NCBI GenBank assembly: GCA_021792555.1
Contig: JAJYUL010000007.1
Coordinates: 1-64,000, forward strand
Direction: 5' to 3'
DNA: 64,000 nt
DNA from: Pseudomonadota bacterium
Lineage (GTDB): Bacteria; Pseudomonadota; Gammaproteobacteria; Steroidobacterales; Steroidobacteraceae
The translations under genes were made by a program, and so were the position numbers. The notes below the pieces were generated by a model, which did no database searches, was not told where the DNA came from, and saw only the letters and a list, made by a program, of their open reading frames with translations. Within the stretch, counting starts at the first letter, position 1; each line of letters begins with the position of its first letter. Shown in pieces: positions 1 to 8,364 of this stretch.

Positions 1-2
1 GC

Positions 3-50
3 TCGCTGCGCCATCTGGCCGCCTACGTGGCGGCCCACCGGACGAAGTAG
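3..50 (+). CDS. 3' end of a gene running in from the left edge (possibly acyl carrier protein)
   Basis: An open frame enters from the left edge and stops at TAG 48-50. Its last residues read SLRHLAAYVAAHRTK. A short amphipathic tail of this kind is usual for the last helix of an acyl carrier protein. Carrier proteins normally precede the AMP-ligase in aryl-polyene clusters. Only 15 codons are visible, so identity is an inference from context; a COG4648-type membrane protein is also common in this slot. Confidence 0.35.
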   Translation, partial: SLRHLAAYVAAHRTK

Positions 51-95
51 CCTCTGGCCGCGCTGCCGCTGATCGCGCACACCGCCCCGGAGGCG

Positions 96-1394
96 GTGCT
101 CGCCTACCGTGGCGGCAAGCCCGTGCGTGCCGCCCAGTTCCTCGCCGATGCCCGCGCGCTCACCGCCCATCTGCCCGCCGGAGGGCATGTCATCAACGTC
201 TGCGCCGACCGCTACCGCTTTGCCGTCGGGGTGGCCGGCGCGCTGCTCGCCGGCAAGGTGAGCCTGCTGCCCCCGACGCACACCCCGGAGGTGGTGCGGC
301 ATCTGCGCGCCTTCGCCCCGGACGTGTTCTGCCTGACGGACAGCCCCGAGTGCGACATCGACCTGCCGCAGGTGCGCTTCCCGGACAGCGCGGGCGTCCC
401 GGGCCCCTGGCAGGTGCCGTGCCTCGCGCCCGACACGCTCATCGCCTACGTGTTCACCTCCGGCTCGACCGGCGTGCCGGTGCCGCACCCGAAGACCTGG
501 GGGCGGCTCGTGAGCTGCGTGCGCGCGGGCGCCGTGCGGCTCGGTGTCGCCGCCGGCACGGCGGTGCTCGCCACCGTGCCGGCACAGCACATGTACGGGT
601 TCGAGTCGAGCGTGCTGCTGCCGCTGCTCGCAGGCGGCGCGCTCGTGGCCGAGCGGCCCTTCTACCCGGCCGACATCGCCCAGGCGCTCGCGGCGCTGCC
701 CGCCCCGCGCGTGCTGGTCACGACACCGATCCATCTGCGCGCGCTGCTCGCCGAATCCACTCCCCTGCCCGCGGCCGAGCGGCTCATCTCGGCCACCGCG
801 CCGCTCAGCGAGGCGCTGGCGCGCGAGGCCGAGACGCGCTTCGGCGCGCCGCTCCTTGAGATCTACGGCTCGACCGAAACCGGCCAGCTCGCCACGCGGC
901 GCACCGCGCGCGAGCAGCCGTGGCGGCTGTGGCCGCAGGTGAGCCTCGGGCTCGAGGCCGCTCGCGCCTGGGCGCGCGGCGGGCACCTCGAGCAGCCGAC
1001 CCCGCTCGGTGATCAGATCGAGCTGCTCCCCGACGGGCGCTTCCTGCTGCGCGGGCGGCTCGCCGACCTGGTCAACATCGCCGGCAAGCGCAGCTCGCTC
1101 GCCTACCTGACCCACCAGCTGCTGGCGATCGAAGGGGTGCTCGACGGGGCGTTCTTCCTGCCCGAGGAGCGCCCGGGCGCCGCCGAGGCCGGCGTGACGC
1201 GCCTCGCGGCCGCGGTGGTCGCCCCGGGCTTAAGCAGCGCCGAGCTGCTCGCCGCGCTGCGCCAGCGGATCGATCCGGTGTTTCTGCCCCGCCCGCTGCT
1301 GCGGGTCGCGCGCCTGCCGCGCAACAGCACCGGCAAGCTGCCCCAGGAGGCGCTGCGCGCGCTCGCCGAGCCCGCGCCGCGCGAGCGCGCATGA
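96..1394 (+). CDS. AMP-dependent acyl/aryl ligase of an aryl-polyene cluster
   Basis: An ANL-superfamily adenylating enzyme expected to activate the aryl starter (or a fatty acid) as acyl-AMP and load it on a carrier protein, in the cytoplasm. Visible core motifs: the phosphate loop FTSGSTGVPVPHPK (about residues 119-132), YGSTETGQ (the A5 region), GRLADLVNIAGKR (A8) and the catalytic lysine motif PRNSTGKLPQ near the C-terminus. At 432 residues it is compact, as ligases of these clusters are. GTG at 96 is the first standard start. The in-frame codons between the upstream stop (48-50) and 96 read like protein (LPLIAHTAPEA), so translation may begin upstream, for instance at CTG 54. Its stop overlaps the next start (ATGA). 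Family is clear; the substrate is inferred from the cluster. Confidence 0.85.
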   Translation: MLAYRGGKPVRAAQFLADARALTAHLPAGGHVINVCADRYRFAVGVAGALLAGKVSLLPPTHTPEVVRHLRAFAPDVFCLTDSPECDIDLPQVRFPDSAGVPGPWQVPCLAPDTLIAYVFTSGSTGVPVPHPKTWGRLVSCVRAGAVRLGVAAGTAVLATVPAQHMYGFESSVLLPLLAGGALVAERPFYPADIAQALAALPAPRVLVTTPIHLRALLAESTPLPAAERLISATAPLSEALAREAETRFGAPLLEIYGSTETGQLATRRTAREQPWRLWPQVSLGLEAARAWARGGHLEQPTPLGDQIELLPDGRFLLRGRLADLVNIAGKRSSLAYLTHQLLAIEGVLDGAFFLPEERPGAAEAGVTRLAAAVVAPGLSSAELLAALRQRIDPVFLPRPLLRVARLPRNSTGKLPQEALRALAEPAPRERA

Positions 1395-1684
1395 GCCGCG
1401 TGCCGCTTGCGCTGCCGGCCGACCACCCCTCCTACGAGGGGCACTTCCCGGGCGCCCCGGTGCTGCCCGGGGCGGTGCTGCTCGATGCGGTGATCACGGC
1501 GGTGGAGGCGGCCGCCGGCGGGGCGGCGCGCCGCTGGCGCGTCACAGTGGTGAAATTCGTCGGCGCGGTGCGCCCGGGCGAGCCGCTCGAGCTCGAGCAC
1601 GAGCCGCTCGGCAACGGCGCGATCCGCTTCCGGGTCGCCAGTGGCGAGCGCACCATCGCCACCGGTATGTTGAGCGCGCCGTGA
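1391..1684 (+). CDS. Small hot-dog dehydratase (ApeI-like, FabZ/FabA family)
   Basis: A 97-residue single hot-dog domain. The motif HPSYEGHFPGAPVLPG near residues 14-29 is the FabZ/FabA-type helix-entry signature with the catalytic histidine. The expected role is dehydration of 3-hydroxyacyl-ACP intermediates during polyene chain building; short thioester dehydratases of this sort are standard in aryl-polyene clusters. It starts inside the previous gene's stop (ATGA), and its own stop overlaps the GTG of the next gene, so translation is coupled on both sides. A thioesterase role for the same fold cannot be excluded from sequence. Confidence 0.8.
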   Translation: MSRVPLALPADHPSYEGHFPGAPVLPGAVLLDAVITAVEAAAGGAARRWRVTVVKFVGAVRPGEPLELEHEPLGNGAIRFRVASGERTIATGMLSAP

Positions 1685-2598
1685 ACAGCTCCGCGGACAA
1701 TCTGCGTGCGGCGCCCTGGACCGTGCGGCGCGAGCGCGGCAGCCTGGCCCTGCTGCGCCTGATGGCGCGCTTCTCGCTGCGCCTCGGGCGCGCCCCGGGG
1801 CGCGTGATCCTCTACGGCATCGCGGCCTACTACTTCCTGTTCGCCCCGCGCGCCCGGCGCGCCTCGCGCGCCTACCTGAGGCGCGCGCTCGGCCGGGCGC
1901 CGCGCGCGGCGGAGCGCTTCCGCCACGTGCTCGCCTTCGCCACCACCATCCACGATCGGGTCTACCTGCTCAACGGCCGCTTCGAGCTGTTCGACCTCGA
2001 GGTGCACGGCGAGGCGCTGCTGCGCGAGCAGCTCGCCGGCGGGAACGGGCTGCTGCTGTTCGGGGCGCACCTCGGCAGCTTCGAGATCGCGCGCGCGCTC
2101 GGGCGGCGCGCGGCGCTGCCGGTGGTCATGGCCGCCCACACGCGCAACGCGCGCAAGATCAACGCGGCGCTCGCGGCCATCAGTCCCGAGGCGGCCGCGG
2201 CGGTCGTGCCGCTTGGGGACAATCCGCTCGCCCTGCTCGAAGTGCAGCGCCTCCTCGAGGAGGGCGTCTCGGTCGGGATCCTCGCCGACCGCACGCCGCA
2301 TGAGCAGGGGAGCGAGACGGTGCCCTTCCTCGGCGCCCCGGCGCGCTTTCCGACCGGGCCGTTCCGCGCCGCGGCGGCCCTCGGCCGACCGGTCGTGCTG
2401 ATGGCGGGGCTGTATCTCGGCGCGAACCGCTACCGGGTGGTGTTCGAGCCGCTCGCGGACTTCAGCACCGTGCCGCGCGAGCAGCGGGATGCTGCGGTGC
2501 GCGCGGCGATCGAGCGCTACGCGCAGCTGCTCGAGGCGCTCTGCCGCGCCGAGCCGTTCAACTGGTTCAACTTCTATGATTTCTGGGCCGCGCCGTAG
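1681..2598 (+). CDS. LpxL/HtrB-like lysophospholipid acyltransferase
   Basis: A 305-residue acyltransferase of the late lipid A acyltransferase family. The HX4-5E-type signature appears as GAHLGSFEIAR near residue 124, and a substrate-binding block RTPHEQGSETVPFLG follows near residue 205. In aryl-polyene clusters such enzymes are thought to attach the polyene acyl chain to a lipid-like carrier at the inner face of the cytoplasmic membrane. The hydrophobic stretch IAAYYFLFAP near residues 45-55 fits membrane association. The GTG start overlaps the preceding TGA. In many clusters a glycosyltransferase is fused to or next to this gene; none is visible here, so it may lie left of the window. Confidence 0.8.
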   Translation: MNSSADNLRAAPWTVRRERGSLALLRLMARFSLRLGRAPGRVILYGIAAYYFLFAPRARRASRAYLRRALGRAPRAAERFRHVLAFATTIHDRVYLLNGRFELFDLEVHGEALLREQLAGGNGLLLFGAHLGSFEIARALGRRAALPVVMAAHTRNARKINAALAAISPEAAAAVVPLGDNPLALLEVQRLLEEGVSVGILADRTPHEQGSETVPFLGAPARFPTGPFRAAAALGRPVVLMAGLYLGANRYRVVFEPLADFSTVPREQRDAAVRAAIERYAQLLEALCRAEPFNWFNFYDFWAAP

Positions 2599-3166
2599 GC
2601 TTGCCGCGCTCGCGGCGCTGATCACGCTCGGCCTCGGCGCCGCTGCGGCGCACGCCGCCGCGCCAACGCCGTTCACGCGCCTGATGGGTCTCTTTGCGGC
2701 GCGGCGGCACGGCGAGGTCACGTTCCTCGCCCGGACGTACGCCCGCGGCCTCACCCGGCCGCTCGTCAGCTCCGGCGTGCTCGGCTACCGGGCGCCCGAT
2801 CACCTCGAGCAGCACACGCTCAAGCCCGTCCCGAGCGCGCTCATCGTCGATGGCGAGCGCCTGACGGTGCGCCGCGGCGGGCACACCCGCCGGCTCGATC
2901 TGCGTGACTATCCTGACATCGCGATCTATGTCGATGCGATGCGCGACACACTCGCCGGCCGCGGCGCTCGGCTGCAGCGCCTGTTTGCCGTCGGGTTCAC
3001 GGGCACGCTCGCGCACTGGCAGCTGACGCTCACTCCGCTGCGCTCCGACGCGCACGTGCGTCAGATCCGCCTCGCGGGCGCCGCCGCCGACATCCGCTCG
3101 ATCGAAATTCTCGCGCCGCACGGGGCGCGCACGCTCATGCGCATCGGCCCGCCGCCTGCGTCATGA
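2576..3166 (+). CDS. LolA-like outer-membrane lipoprotein carrier protein (periplasmic)
   Basis: A 196-residue secreted protein. I chose ATG 2576 because it places a textbook signal peptide first: a charged GPRRR region, then LAALAALITLGLGAA and an AHA cleavage site near residue 27. The mature part resembles the LolA-like proteins of aryl-polyene clusters (GEVTFLARTYARGLTRPLVSSG, then a long beta-rich region). They are thought to shuttle the lipid-linked pigment across the periplasm. It overlaps the acyltransferase by 23 bases and the exporter by 4 (ATGA). Family assignment rests on length, signal peptide and position between acyltransferase and MMPL exporter, so it is good but not certain. 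Confidence 0.75.
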   Translation: MISGPRRRLAALAALITLGLGAAAAHAAAPTPFTRLMGLFAARRHGEVTFLARTYARGLTRPLVSSGVLGYRAPDHLEQHTLKPVPSALIVDGERLTVRRGGHTRRLDLRDYPDIAIYVDAMRDTLAGRGARLQRLFAVGFTGTLAHWQLTLTPLRSDAHVRQIRLAGAAADIRSIEILAPHGARTLMRIGPPPAS

Positions 3167-5505
3167 AGGGCCGCGCCGCGCTGTGGGTGTGGGCGGGGCT
3201 CGCGGGGCTGGCGGCGCTCATCGTGGCGCGCGCCCGCTACTCGGCGGACCTCTCGGCGTTCCTGCCGCGCGCCCCGAGCGAGCGCGAGCGGCTGCTCATC
3301 GAGCAGCTGCGCAACGGCGTCGCCTCGCGGCTGCTCATCGTGGCCATCGGCGGCGCCGACAGCGCCACCCGCGCGCGGCTGTCGCGCTCGCTCGCGGGCG
3401 CGCTGCGCGCCGACGGGCAGTTTGCCGCCGTCGAGAACGGCTCGGCCGCGACCGAGCGCCGTGACGGTGCGTTCCTGTTCGCGCACCGCTACCTGCTCAG
3501 CCCGGCGGTGACGCGCCAGCGCTTCTCCGTGGCGGGGCTGCACGCCGCCATCAGCCACACGCTCGCCCTCATCGCCTCCCCCGGAGGCGTGCTCGCCGCC
3601 CCGTCGCTCGCGAGCGATCCGACCGGGGAGATGCTCGCCGTGCTCGGCACGCTCGGGGGCAGCCGCGCGCCGCGCCGCGCCGCGGGCGTTTGGGTCTCGC
3701 GCCATGGGCGCGAAGCGCTGCTGCTGGCGCGGACCCGCGCAGCCGGCTCCGACACCGACGCACAGGCGCGGGCCATCGGGGCGATCCGCACTGCCTTTGC
3801 GCGCGCGGCGGCCCTCGCGCATGCGCACGCCACGCTGCAGCTGACCGGTCCGGGTGTCTTTGCGGTGGCCGCCCGCGCACGCATCAAGCGCGCGGTGATG
3901 CGCCTGTCGCTGCTGAGCGGGGTGCTCATCCTGACATTGCTCGCCCTCACGTACCGCTCGCTCGCGGCGCTCGGGCTCGCCCTGGTGCCGGTGGCGAGCG
4001 GCGCGCTCGCCGGCGTGGCGGCGGTGGCCCTGCGCTTCGGCGTGGTGCAGGGCGTGACGCTGGGGTTCGGGGTGACGCTGATCGGCGAGGCGGTCGATTA
4101 CTCCATCTATCTCTTCATCCAATCGCGCACTGCCGCGGCCGCGGCGGGCGCGGACTGGACGCGCACCGCCTGGCCGACCGTGCGCCTGGGCATGCTGACC
4201 TCGGTGTGCGGCTTCGCGGCGCTGCTGCCCTCGGCGTTCCCGGGGCTCGCGCAGCTCGGGCTGTATTCGCTCGCCGGGGTGCTCGCGGCCGGGCTCACGA
4301 CGCGCTTCGTGCTGCCGCGGCTGCTGCCGGCGCGCTTCGCGGTGCGCGATCTGCGGCCGCTCGGGGCGCGGGCCGGGCGGCTGCTGCGTCGCGGCCGCGC
4401 CGCGCGCGCGCTGCTGGTGGTGGTGGTGGCGCTCGCCGCCGCAGTAGTGCTCTACGCGCACCGCGGGCACCTGTGGAACCGCGAGCTCTCGGCGCTGAGC
4501 CCGGTGCCGCAGGCCGCCCAGCGGCTCGATGCGCGGCTGCGCGCGGCGCTCGGTGCCCCGGGAGGCGGCGAGCTGGTCGTGCTCAGCGCGCCGGGCCGCC
4601 AGGCGGCGCTGCGCGCCGCCGAGCAGGCCAGTGCGGCGTTGAGCGCCCTCGTGGAGCGCGGGGTGCTCGGCGGGTTCCAGAGTCCCTCGCTGTACCTGCC
4701 GAGCCGGGCGCTGCAGCGCCGCCGCCAGCACGCCCTGCCGCCGCCGGCCGTGCTGCGCCGGCGGCTGCGCCGCGCGCTCGCGGGCCTGCCGCTCACTCCG
4801 GCATCCCTTGCGCCGTTCGTGCGCGCGGTGGCCCTCGCGCGCAGCGCTCCCCCAATCCGCCGCGCAGACCTCGCCGGCACGTCCTTCGCCACCGCGGTGG
4901 ATGGCCTCCTGGTCCGCGAGGGGCCGCACTGGGACGCGCTGCTGCCGCTGCGCGCCCCGCGCAGCGGGCACATCGATCTGGGGCGCGTGCGCGCCGGGCT
5001 CGCGGTGAGCGCCCCGGCGCGCGCCACGGTGCTCGACCTGAAACGCCAGGCCAACGCGCTCTACGCCACCTACCTCGCCGGGGCGGTGCGCTACTCGCTC
5101 GCGGGCCTCGCGGCGATCGCGCTGCTGCTCGCCGTGGCGCTGCGCTCCCCGGTGCGCATGCTGCGGGTGGTGTTGCCGCTCGCGCTCGCGGTGCTCACCG
5201 TGGCAGCGGGACTGCTCGCCTGCGGGGTGCGCCTGACGCTGCTGCACGTGATCGGCATGCTGCTCATCGTCGCGGTCGGCTCGAACTACGCGCTGTTCTT
5301 CGAGCGCGGCTCGAGCGATCCGCCGCTCACGCTCGCCTCGCTGCTGATCGCGAATGCGGCCACCGTGCTCGGCTTCGGCGTGCTCGCCTTCTCCTCGGTG
5401 CCGGTGCTGCGCGACCTGGGCCAGACGGTCGCGCCCGGGGCGTGGCTCGCGCTGGTGTTCGCGGGGCTGCTCGCTCGGGAGCCGCCGGCGCCGGCTCCGG
5501 GCTAG
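3163..5505 (+). CDS. MMPL/RND-family exporter
   Basis: A 780-residue inner-membrane exporter. One N-terminal membrane span is followed by a periplasmic loop, a block of about five spans (from LSLLSGVLILTLLALTYRSL near residue 250), a second loop, and a second block of spans near residues 640-770. This is the duplicated RND topology. An acidic-polar GEAVDYSIYL in the first membrane block matches the proton-relay region of MMPL proteins; in the second block the equivalent reads AVGSNYALFF, so the acidic residue is absent there. It is expected to move the polyene lipid out of the inner membrane and hand it to the LolA-like carrier just upstream. The stop TAG is shared with a -10-like TAGAAT (5503-5508) serving the next gene. 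Confidence 0.85.
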   Translation: MKGRAALWVWAGLAGLAALIVARARYSADLSAFLPRAPSERERLLIEQLRNGVASRLLIVAIGGADSATRARLSRSLAGALRADGQFAAVENGSAATERRDGAFLFAHRYLLSPAVTRQRFSVAGLHAAISHTLALIASPGGVLAAPSLASDPTGEMLAVLGTLGGSRAPRRAAGVWVSRHGREALLLARTRAAGSDTDAQARAIGAIRTAFARAAALAHAHATLQLTGPGVFAVAARARIKRAVMRLSLLSGVLILTLLALTYRSLAALGLALVPVASGALAGVAAVALRFGVVQGVTLGFGVTLIGEAVDYSIYLFIQSRTAAAAAGADWTRTAWPTVRLGMLTSVCGFAALLPSAFPGLAQLGLYSLAGVLAAGLTTRFVLPRLLPARFAVRDLRPLGARAGRLLRRGRAARALLVVVVALAAAVVLYAHRGHLWNRELSALSPVPQAAQRLDARLRAALGAPGGGELVVLSAPGRQAALRAAEQASAALSALVERGVLGGFQSPSLYLPSRALQRRRQHALPPPAVLRRRLRRALAGLPLTPASLAPFVRAVALARSAPPIRRADLAGTSFATAVDGLLVREGPHWDALLPLRAPRSGHIDLGRVRAGLAVSAPARATVLDLKRQANALYATYLAGAVRYSLAGLAAIALLLAVALRSPVRMLRVVLPLALAVLTVAAGLLACGVRLTLLHVIGMLLIVAVGSNYALFFERGSSDPPLTLASLLIANAATVLGFGVLAFSSVPVLRDLGQTVAPGAWLALVFAGLLAREPPAPAPG

Positions 5506-5508
5506 AAT
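5503..5508 (+). promoter_or_regulatory. -10-like box TAGAAT for the deacetylase gene
   Basis: TAGAAT lies exactly six bases before ATG 5515, so a transcript from it would begin at or next to the start codon (leaderless). A 7-bp stem (GGAGCCG/CGGCTCC, 5478-5498) precedes it and could end or attenuate readthrough from the exporter gene. No good -35 box is visible. Confidence 0.4.
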
Positions 5509-5514
5509 GGGTCT

Positions 5515-6351
5515 ATGCGCCGCGCCCGAACCCGATCCCGCTGGCGGCCCTCGCCTCTGCTCGTCGCCTCCGCGGGCGTGCATGGCGGCGCGGCCGTGAG
5601 CGCACTCGCCCAGCCCACGCTCTGGCCCTGGGCGCTCGGGGCGGTGCTGGCCAATCACGCCGTGCTCACCGCCGCGGGGCTCGCCCCGCGCAGCCGGCTG
5701 CTCGGCCCGAACTGGACCCGCCTGCCCGCCGCGGGCGGCGCGGGCGGCGCGGGCGGCGCGGGCGCGGCGCGCATCGCGCTCACGCTCGATGACGGCCCGG
5801 ACCCCCAGATCACCCCGCGCGTGCTCGAGCTGCTCGCGCAGCACGGGGCGCGGGCCACGTTCTTCTGCATCGGCGAGCGGGTCGCCGCGCACGGGGCGCT
5901 CGCGCGCGAGCTCGTGGCGCGCGGCCATTCGATCGAGAACCACAGCCAGCGGCATCTGACGCATTTCTCGCTGCTCGGGCCGCGCGCTCTGCGCGCCGAG
6001 ATCGAGCGGGCCCAGGAGACGATCGCCGCGGCCACGGGCGAGGCGCCGCGCTTCTTCCGCGCGCCGGCGGGGCTGCGCAGCCCGTTCCTCGACCCGGTGC
6101 TGCAGCGGCTCGGGCTGCAGCTGGCGAGCTGGACGCGCCGCGGCTTCGACACCGTCGAGCGGCGGCCCGAGCGGGTGTTCGGCGCTCTCGCGCGCGGCCT
6201 CGCCGCCGGCGACATCCTGCTGCTGCACGACGGGCACGCGGCCCGCACCCGGGACGGCGCGCCCGTGGTGCTGAAGGTGCTGCCCCGGCTGCTTGCGGCG
6301 CTCTCGGCCGCGGGACTGACTGCGGTCACGCTGCGCGACGCGCTCTCGTGA
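5515..6351 (+). CDS. Polysaccharide deacetylase (NodB homology domain)
   Basis: A 278-residue carbohydrate esterase family 4 protein. The metal and catalytic motifs are in order: TLDDGPDP (about 90-97, the Asp-Asp pair), HSQRHLTH (about 143-150, HxxxH-like), RAPAGLRSP (about 182-190) and ILLLHDGH (about 234-241). The N-terminus has two hydrophobic stretches, so it is probably membrane-anchored or exported. A Gly-Ala linker encoded by a 9-bp tandem repeat sits just before the domain. It lies between exporter and ketosynthase, and its end overlaps the ketosynthase start (GTGA), so it belongs to the cluster. Removal of an acetyl group from a sugar headgroup or the aryl-polyene lipid is an inference. 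Confidence 0.85.
   Translation: MRRARTRSRWRPSPLLVASAGVHGGAAVSALAQPTLWPWALGAVLANHAVLTAAGLAPRSRLLGPNWTRLPAAGGAGGAGGAGAARIALTLDDGPDPQITPRVLELLAQHGARATFFCIGERVAAHGALARELVARGHSIENHSQRHLTHFSLLGPRALRAEIERAQETIAAATGEAPRFFRAPAGLRSPFLDPVLQRLGLQLASWTRRGFDTVERRPERVFGALARGLAAGDILLLHDGHAARTRDGAPVVLKVLPRLLAALSAAGLTAVTLRDALS
5731..5763 (+). repeat. 9-bp tandem repeat (GCGGGCGGC) coding Ala-Gly-Gly
   Basis: Three perfect copies of GCGGGCGGC plus a partial fourth lie in frame in the deacetylase, between the N-terminal membrane region and the catalytic domain. Unit changes of 9 bp would keep the frame and only alter linker length. Confidence 0.75.
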
Positions 6352-7556
6352 GGCCGCTCGCGCTCAGTCAGTTCACCGCCACGAGCGCGATCGGGCGGGG
6401 CCTCGAGCAGACCCTCGGCGCGCTCGCGGCGCGGCGCGGCGGACTCGCGCCCTGCGCGTTCGAGACGGCGGCGCTCGAGACCTGCCTCGGGCAGGTCCCC
6501 GGGATCGACGCCGTGCGCCTGCCCGGGCCGCTCGCCCGCTACGACTGCCGCAACCATCGCCTGGCGCTGCTCGGGCTCGAGCAGGACGGGTTCGCCGAAA
6601 CGGTGCGGCGCTGTGCGGCGCGGCGCGGGCGCGAGCGCATCGGCGTGGTGCTCGGCACGAGCACCTCCGGGATGCTTGAGACCGAACTGGCCTACCGCCG
6701 GCGCGGGCCCGACGGGGCGCTGCCCGACACGTTCGATTACGCGGCGACCCACAACCCGTACGCCGTGGCGGAATTCGTGCGGCGCGTGCTCGGGCTCGAG
6801 GGGCCGGCCGCGGTGATCTCGACCGCCTGCTCCTCCAGCGCCAAGGCGTTCGGCGCGGCCGCGCGCATGATGGCCTCGGGGCTCATCGATGCGGCCGTGG
6901 TCGGCGGCGTCGACTCGCTGTGCCTGACCACGCTCTACGGGTTCCACGCGCTGCAGCTGCTCGCGCGCGGGCCCTGCCGGCCGTTCGATGCGGCGCGCGA
7001 GGGCATCTCGATCGGCGAGGGGGCGGCGTTCGCGCTGCTCGAGCCGCTGCCCCGGGACGCCGAGCCCGGCACCATCGCGCTCACCGGCGTCGGGGAGTCG
7101 AGCGACGCCTACCACATGTCCTCGCCCCATCCCGAGGGGCTCGGCGCCCGCGCCGCGATGCGCCAGGCGCTCAGCGCCGCGGCCGTTCAGCCGGCCCAGA
7201 TCGACTACATCAATCTGCACGGCACCGGCACCCCGAGCAACGACAGCGCCGAGGCGCACGCCGTGGCCGCTCTGTTCGGCCGCTCGGTGCCGGCGAGCTC
7301 CACCAAGGGCGCCACCGGCCACGCGCTCGGGGCGGCCGGCGCGCTCGAGGCGGTGATCTGCGCGCTTGCGCTGCGCCACGGGCTGATGCCGGGCGGGCTG
7401 AACACCACCGCCGTCGATCCGGACCTGCCGCTCGCCTACCTCACGGAGAACCGCCCCGCGGCGCTCGCGCGCGTGCTCACCAACTCGTTCGGCTTCGGCG
7501 GCTCGAACTGCGCGCTGCTGCTCGAGCGGCTGGGAGCGGAGCGCCCGCATGCGTGA
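6348..7556 (+). CDS. Beta-ketoacyl-ACP synthase (FabF type) of the aryl-polyene cluster
   Basis: A 402-residue type II ketosynthase with an intact Cys-His-His triad: STACSSSAKAFG (Cys about 161), NLHGTGTPSND (His about 291) and KGATGHALGAAGA (His about 325, Lys about 320). It should extend the polyene by decarboxylative condensation of malonyl-ACP in the cytoplasm. The C-terminal FGFGGSN signature is present. It starts with GTG in a GTGA overlap with the deacetylase and ends 8 bases inside the next gene, a non-catalytic ketosynthase-like protein, which is the usual ketosynthase/chain-length-factor arrangement. Confidence 0.9.
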   Translation: MRPLALSQFTATSAIGRGLEQTLGALAARRGGLAPCAFETAALETCLGQVPGIDAVRLPGPLARYDCRNHRLALLGLEQDGFAETVRRCAARRGRERIGVVLGTSTSGMLETELAYRRRGPDGALPDTFDYAATHNPYAVAEFVRRVLGLEGPAAVISTACSSSAKAFGAAARMMASGLIDAAVVGGVDSLCLTTLYGFHALQLLARGPCRPFDAAREGISIGEGAAFALLEPLPRDAEPGTIALTGVGESSDAYHMSSPHPEGLGARAAMRQALSAAAVQPAQIDYINLHGTGTPSNDSAEAHAVAALFGRSVPASSTKGATGHALGAAGALEAVICALALRHGLMPGGLNTTAVDPDLPLAYLTENRPAALARVLTNSFGFGGSNCALLLERLGAERPHA

Positions 7557-8364
7557 GCCCGCAGCGCAGCCGCTCGGCGCCTACGTGCGCAGCATCGGGG
7601 TGCTCGGGCCGGGGCTCGCCGACTGGCCGAGCGCCGCGGCGGTGCTCGCCGGGGAGCGTCCCTACGTGCCCGCCGCGACCGCAGTGCCCCCGCCGGCGGC
7701 GCTGCCGCCCGCTGAGCGGCGCCGCACCGGCGAGACGGTCCGCCTGGCGCTCGCCGCGGGGCTCGAGGCCGTCACCCGCGCCAGCGCGGATGCGCAGCGC
7801 CTCGCGACGGTGTTCGCCTCTTCCGGCGGCGATGGGGTGATCTGTGACGAGATCTGCTCCACGCTCGCCTCGGCGCACCGGGAGATCTCCCCCACCCGCT
7901 TTCACAACTCGGTGCACAACGCCGCCTCGGGCTACTGGAGCATTGCGCTGCGCGCCGCCGCCCCCTCGACGTCGCTGTGCGCCTACGACGGCAGTTTCGC
8001 CGCGGGGCTGCTCGAGGCGCTCACGCAAATGGCGGCCACCGGCGAGCCGGTGCTGCTCATCGCCTACGAGACCACCTATCCCGAGCCGCTCAACGCCAAG
8101 CGGCCGCTCGCGGGCGCGTTCGCCGTCGCGCTGCTGCTCGAGCCGCGGCCCGCCGAGGGGGTCTGTGCGCGCCTGGAGGCGGGCCTGGTGCGGGAGGCCC
8201 CCGATGCGCTCGGGCAGCCGGCGCTCGAGGCGCTGCGCGCAGGCGTGCCCGCGGCGCGCAGCCTGCCGCTGCTGCGGCTGATTTCCCGCCGTGACACCGG
8301 GCGCGTGGTGCTGGATTATCTGGCGGATCTGCGTCTCGCCGTGACGGTGATCCGATGTCCCTGA
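7549..8364 (+). CDS. Ketosynthase-like chain-length-factor subunit (inactive KS fold)
   Basis: A 271-residue protein matching the short ketosynthase-like family (Ketoacyl-synt_2) of aryl-polyene clusters. The segment FASSGGDGVICDEICSTL followed by RFHNSVHNAASGYWSI corresponds to the thiolase-fold core. No Cys sits at the nucleophile position and the C-terminal His motifs are missing, so it is probably the non-catalytic partner of the upstream ketosynthase, setting chain length in a heterodimer. Overlaps of 8 bases upstream and 10 downstream indicate coupled translation. Confidence 0.8.
   Translation: MREPAAQPLGAYVRSIGVLGPGLADWPSAAAVLAGERPYVPAATAVPPPAALPPAERRRTGETVRLALAAGLEAVTRASADAQRLATVFASSGGDGVICDEICSTLASAHREISPTRFHNSVHNAASGYWSIALRAAAPSTSLCAYDGSFAAGLLEALTQMAATGEPVLLIAYETTYPEPLNAKRPLAGAFAVALLLEPRPAEGVCARLEAGLVREAPDALGQPALEALRAGVPAARSLPLLRLISRRDTGRVVLDYLADLRLAVTVIRCP

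Noticed and set aside
3061..6237. Very long open frame on the minus strand opposite the exporter and deacetylase
   Set aside because: It is Arg/Ala/Gln-rich low-complexity sequence with no domain, antisense to two clear genes; such frames arise from high GC at third codon positions.
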